DNA of 64,000 bases from Hemibagrus wyckioides (lineage: Eukaryota; Chordata; Actinopteri; Siluriformes; Bagridae). Positions 60,741-64,000 of this stretch are shown in pieces (the stretch's first letter is position 1; each line of letters opens with the position of its first letter). The translations under genes were made by a program, and so were the position numbers. The notes beneath the pieces are model-generated. The model was not told the origin of the DNA. It saw only the letters and a program-made list of their open reading frames with translations, and made no database searches. Where the stretch lies: positions 26,585,780-26,649,779 of the forward strand of contig NC_080710.1 in NCBI RefSeq assembly GCF_019097595.1, written 5' to 3'.

Positions 60741-61723
60741 AAAAAAAGATTATATTGTTATACACTGATTAGAGACGGCTCGGGTCAAAAGGACATCCGT
60801 TGCTAAGTAGTTAACCCTTCCTTTTTATTTTTTTGGAGTCAATTTACTAAATGGTGGTTACAGAGACGTGTGCATGTAATGTCTTTCTCATTTGTTAACT
60901 AAAACGCCGTTCTAATCAGCCAGCTTCAATAAATAACTCAGTAAACATGAAGAAACCAAATAAAGTAGGGGAGGCTGAGGCACATTTCAGTAATTGCTTA
61001 AACACAAGTCGTTTTTTAATCAGTACTCACACCTGCCACCTAAGCTACAGGTCGATTCTCAGCAAGCGTTAATGAAATAGCCGGTAGAGTCTGTGACTGT
61101 GCCGCAGGGCCTCGCTGCTTTGCCTATTTATACTCCAACACAGTGATCAAGAACAGACGGTTCATGAGGACTCACCTCAAAAGAGAAGGAAAATGGGATG
61201 GGATGATGAATAATTAATCTGGATATATGACTTATATATTACTGTGGGCTAAACAAACTTTTATTGCATTATGTAGGCTGTACTTCTGTATGGATACAGA
61301 ACCTGAGAACTTCGAACGTTTTTAAATAAAACCCCTTTTGTTTTTTCTGGCCTTGGGTTATAACTTGACTCAGTGATGCATAATTTATATACTAGATTTA
61401 AATGCACACTGTTGCATGTATATAGATATAATATTAACATCATCTGTTATATATTTAAGAGCACACAGGCTTAAAAAGGACTGAAGCTTCTGCTAGACCC
61501 TCGAATAGATTTGGTCTTTAAAGTCGTTCATGAATGAAGGCATTAATTCTTAAAAAACTTTCCACTTCCTGTACATGTGGTAGAGAAGGAACTTCAGGAC
61601 AATCCTTCTCTTGTGCTTGGTGGAAATGAAAAACTGAATCTGATTACACTATTATATACTATATAATTGAATCTAATTATAAGCAATAATATAGTGTATG
61701 TAATTGCGTGGATATACACAGCA

Positions 61724-61905
61724 TGTGTGTGTGTGTGTGTGTGTGTGTGGACTGATAAGGGACCGCGAGGTCTTCTCTGGATGTATGTTTTCAGTTGTTC
61801 ATTATCAGGGACTCTGCCAATAGTGAGTGAGTTCATGGTTCAGCCCTGGGTGGTGCACACACACACACACGCACACACACACACACACACACACGCACAC
61901 ACACA
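61724..61905. repeat. TG run and opposed CA run
   Basis: TG units at 61724-61750 and CA units, with CG variants, at 61857-61905, about 110 bases apart. They could pair as an inverted repeat in single-stranded form. Confidence 0.9.
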
Positions 61906-62092
61906 GCATGCCGAGAAGTTCATGGTCTGTAGAATCAGAGTTTATGAGTGCTATTTTTACTCAGACTATTCTTTGTATGTTATTTTATAATTACACACCA
62001 AGTTCATATAAAGTTTAAAAACAAAACAAAAACAGCTGCTCCTGTTGTTACTATGATTATAACCAGTCTTAAACCTTCACAAAAATACAAAA

Positions 62093-62119
62093 TCTATCTA
62101 TCTATCTATCGATCGATCG

Positions 62120-62163
<44 letters not shown>

Positions 62164-62212
62164 GTCTGTCTGTCTGTCTGTTTGTCTATCCGCCTGTCTG
62201 TCTGATTGTTTG

Positions 62213-62266
<54 letters not shown>

Positions 62267-62428
62267 CATCCATCCATCCATCCATCCATCCATCCGTCTG
62301 TCTATCTGCCTGACTGTTTGTCTATCTGCCTGTCTGTCTATCTATCTATCTATCCATCCATCCATCCATCCATCCATCCATCCATCCGTCTGTCTATCTG
62401 CCTGACTGTTTGTCTATCTGCCTGTCTG

Positions 62429-62498
<70 letters not shown>
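62093..62498. repeat. TATC/CATC/TGTC composite array
   Basis: TATC blocks enclose two near-identical units of CATC repeats followed by GTCTGTCTATCTGCCTGACT and GTTTGTCTATCTGCC, at about 62270-62345 and 62352-62435. GATC-containing variants are at 62110-62120. Confidence 0.95.
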
Positions 62499-62499
<1 letters not shown>

Positions 62500-64000
62500 C
62501 CTAACAACTTTTTCCAGACGAGTAAAAATGAGATGTCTTCTGTAATTAAAGCTGATTATTAAAGAGCAACATAAAACACACCGCTTTGGCTAAAAGGACA
62601 GAGTGTGTTTTAAATTAGCCTTGGGTTTGTTTTTCAGACTAAGAAACCATCAAGACAATGCAAATATATTTAGCAATCGTTTCCAGTGTAATCAATTACC
62701 ACATCTGGGGATTAGAATCTAATGTTGAATGTTGAATGCTTCATCAGTTTTCCGTGACCACAGCAGAACCAAATGTTGTTCAAATGTCTGCGAGTTGATT
62801 ATGTCTGGCTGTATAAAAAACAGGTTTCGGCTGTGAAAATCAATTAAAACAAACAGGAACTGCTGTTTGTTCAGTGCTTAGACCCTACATGCCCTGTGTC
62901 AGGAGACTTGTACTACACAGCCTGTTTGACTGGCGTACCAGTGTGTCCATAAGTATAACACCCTTGGAACCTTGTCATTTAAGACATCTTTAGGCGTAGG
63001 CATCTCAGAGTGCTCAGAATGCAAAAGATCCAATCAGCGATCTAGAGAAAGAAACAAAAAAAACACATAAACACAACACTGAATCCAAGTGTGTAGTTGG
63101 ACCATATCCAAGCTCATGGTGGGAAAGTTTACATGCAGACACAGGAGCTAAAAACAGCTGCTGACCAATATGATGCAAGGCTAAGAAATCTCGGGAATTC
63201 AAACGGATCTGTGGTAAGTGGCAGGCGTCCAGTCTGAAAAAGTCCGGACCCAAAACGCCGTAAATCATTGACCACAGCGACGACCATGCTGCTTACCCAA
63301 ATAAACTGAGGCTTTTACGCAAGTTTGGCCTGTTTAGTTTAACAAGCACATCATATGATGTATGACCTTCGTTTAAAGTCAGAAAATAGTTATGGTTTGT
63401 TTTGAAAGAATCTCAAAGTTGCATGTGAGGTGATTGAGCAATTTTAAGAAAAGTACACACAGGCCAAATTATAAATCATCTTGGCTGAGTTGGAGTCTTA
63501 CCCAAACAAAATAAACACTCTAAATATTTCATATATCAAGAAGTTGGGGTGAAGATTTGATGAATGATGATTGTTGCTAAGATATCACTAATGTGCTAAC
63601 GTCAATGCAATCAGGACCATTAGCTGACCGGCTAAGGCTTTGGCTGACTGGAGATGACAGATGTTTACTTTGGAATGTGGCAGCGGAGGATTTGCAGCTA
63701 ATCTCCGTGAAACACTAATCATGCCTCGCTTTCCAATCCTAACAGACATTTGGGTGTGTGAATTTTCCATCAGAGGAAGCCTGGGTTGAGAAGCGGATGT
63801 CGCGAGTGTAAATCGCTTTCACACTGCTGTCTGTTTAGCCAGAATGATCGAGATGGAGTTGTGAAATATGCACCGAACCCTGCAGATCAGTCAAAGCAGA
63901 GAATTTAGGTACAGTGAAATCATGAGCATACTGGATTTAAAAACTGATGGAAAGTTGAGTTTCATAAAAAGTTGAGGCTATTGGGTGTGTGATGTACAGC

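Larger units (their letters stand above)
57945..64000 (+). other. dipk1c: dipk1c intron 1 (partial)
   Basis: No further kinase-like exon is visible on the plus strand. The stretch holds an ATATT array (60460-60740), TG and CA runs (61724-61750, 61857-61905) and a TATC/CATC array (62093-62498). The remaining sequence, including 58000-60400 and 62500-64000, shows no gene or named repeat. Confidence 0.5.

Noticed and set aside
60490..60806. Tyr/Ile/Leu-rich open frames
   Set aside because: Translation of the ATATT array.
63014..63268. 84-codon minus-strand frame with LDACHLPQIRLNSRDFLA
   Set aside because: Not recognised, no supporting motif or context; probably chance or an old transposon.
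57945..64000. Search for dipk1c exon 2
   Set aside because: No plus-strand frame shows the expected Cys-rich or kinase-like sequence.

Overview
The window looks like a piece of a teleost fish nuclear genome. It has vertebrate genes with GT-AG introns, dense tetranucleotide and dinucleotide microsatellites, many decayed Tc1/mariner-like elements with TA target duplications, and tRNA-derived SINEs of the kind common in fishes. A catfish-like or other otophysan fish is plausible, but the sequence alone does not prove it. I see no prokaryotic features, rRNA genes, functional tRNA genes or CRISPR arrays.

Layout. (1) 1-5640: first coding exon of pard3 (minus strand, 40 residues) with its GC-rich promoter side; everything below 5247 is intron 1. 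(2) 5640-11700: intergenic DNA with an AT-rich decaying repeat field, a 50-bp minisatellite, SINE and LINE debris, a Tc1-derived element and a GAAA-type minisatellite. (3) 11720-32260: a complete cul2 gene on the minus strand. I could place all 20 coding exons; joined, they give exactly 2,238 nt, or 745 residues plus stop, the length of human CUL2. Its introns hold at least ten transposon or SINE insertions. (4) 32260-41560: a gene-free stretch of long TATC/GATA arrays, nested transposons and one unexplained 119-codon open frame. (5) 41560-47520: a complete four-exon beta-tubulin gene (446 residues, plus strand), best matched to tubb6. (6) 47520-57200: intergenic DNA with deletion derivatives of one Tc1-like family, SINEs and a LINE fragment. 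(7) 57200-64000: first coding exon of dipk1c (FAM69C; plus strand), then intron.

The genes do not form a functional unit. pard3 (cell polarity), cul2 (E3 ubiquitin ligase scaffold), tubb6 (microtubule subunit) and dipk1c (ER-membrane kinase-like protein) are independent loci. pard3-cul2 adjacency matches human 10p11, whereas the human orthologues of tubb6 and dipk1c are on chromosome 18, so the window spans a synteny change.

The most interesting material is in the mobile DNA: one Tc1-like family present as deletion derivatives sharing a breakpoint, nested insertions whose junctions can be read to the base, a Tc1 element split cleanly by a 1.63-kb insert carrying an unknown reading frame, a pogo-like element with intact ends, and microsatellites with higher-order structure. 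I found no convincing new multigene system.
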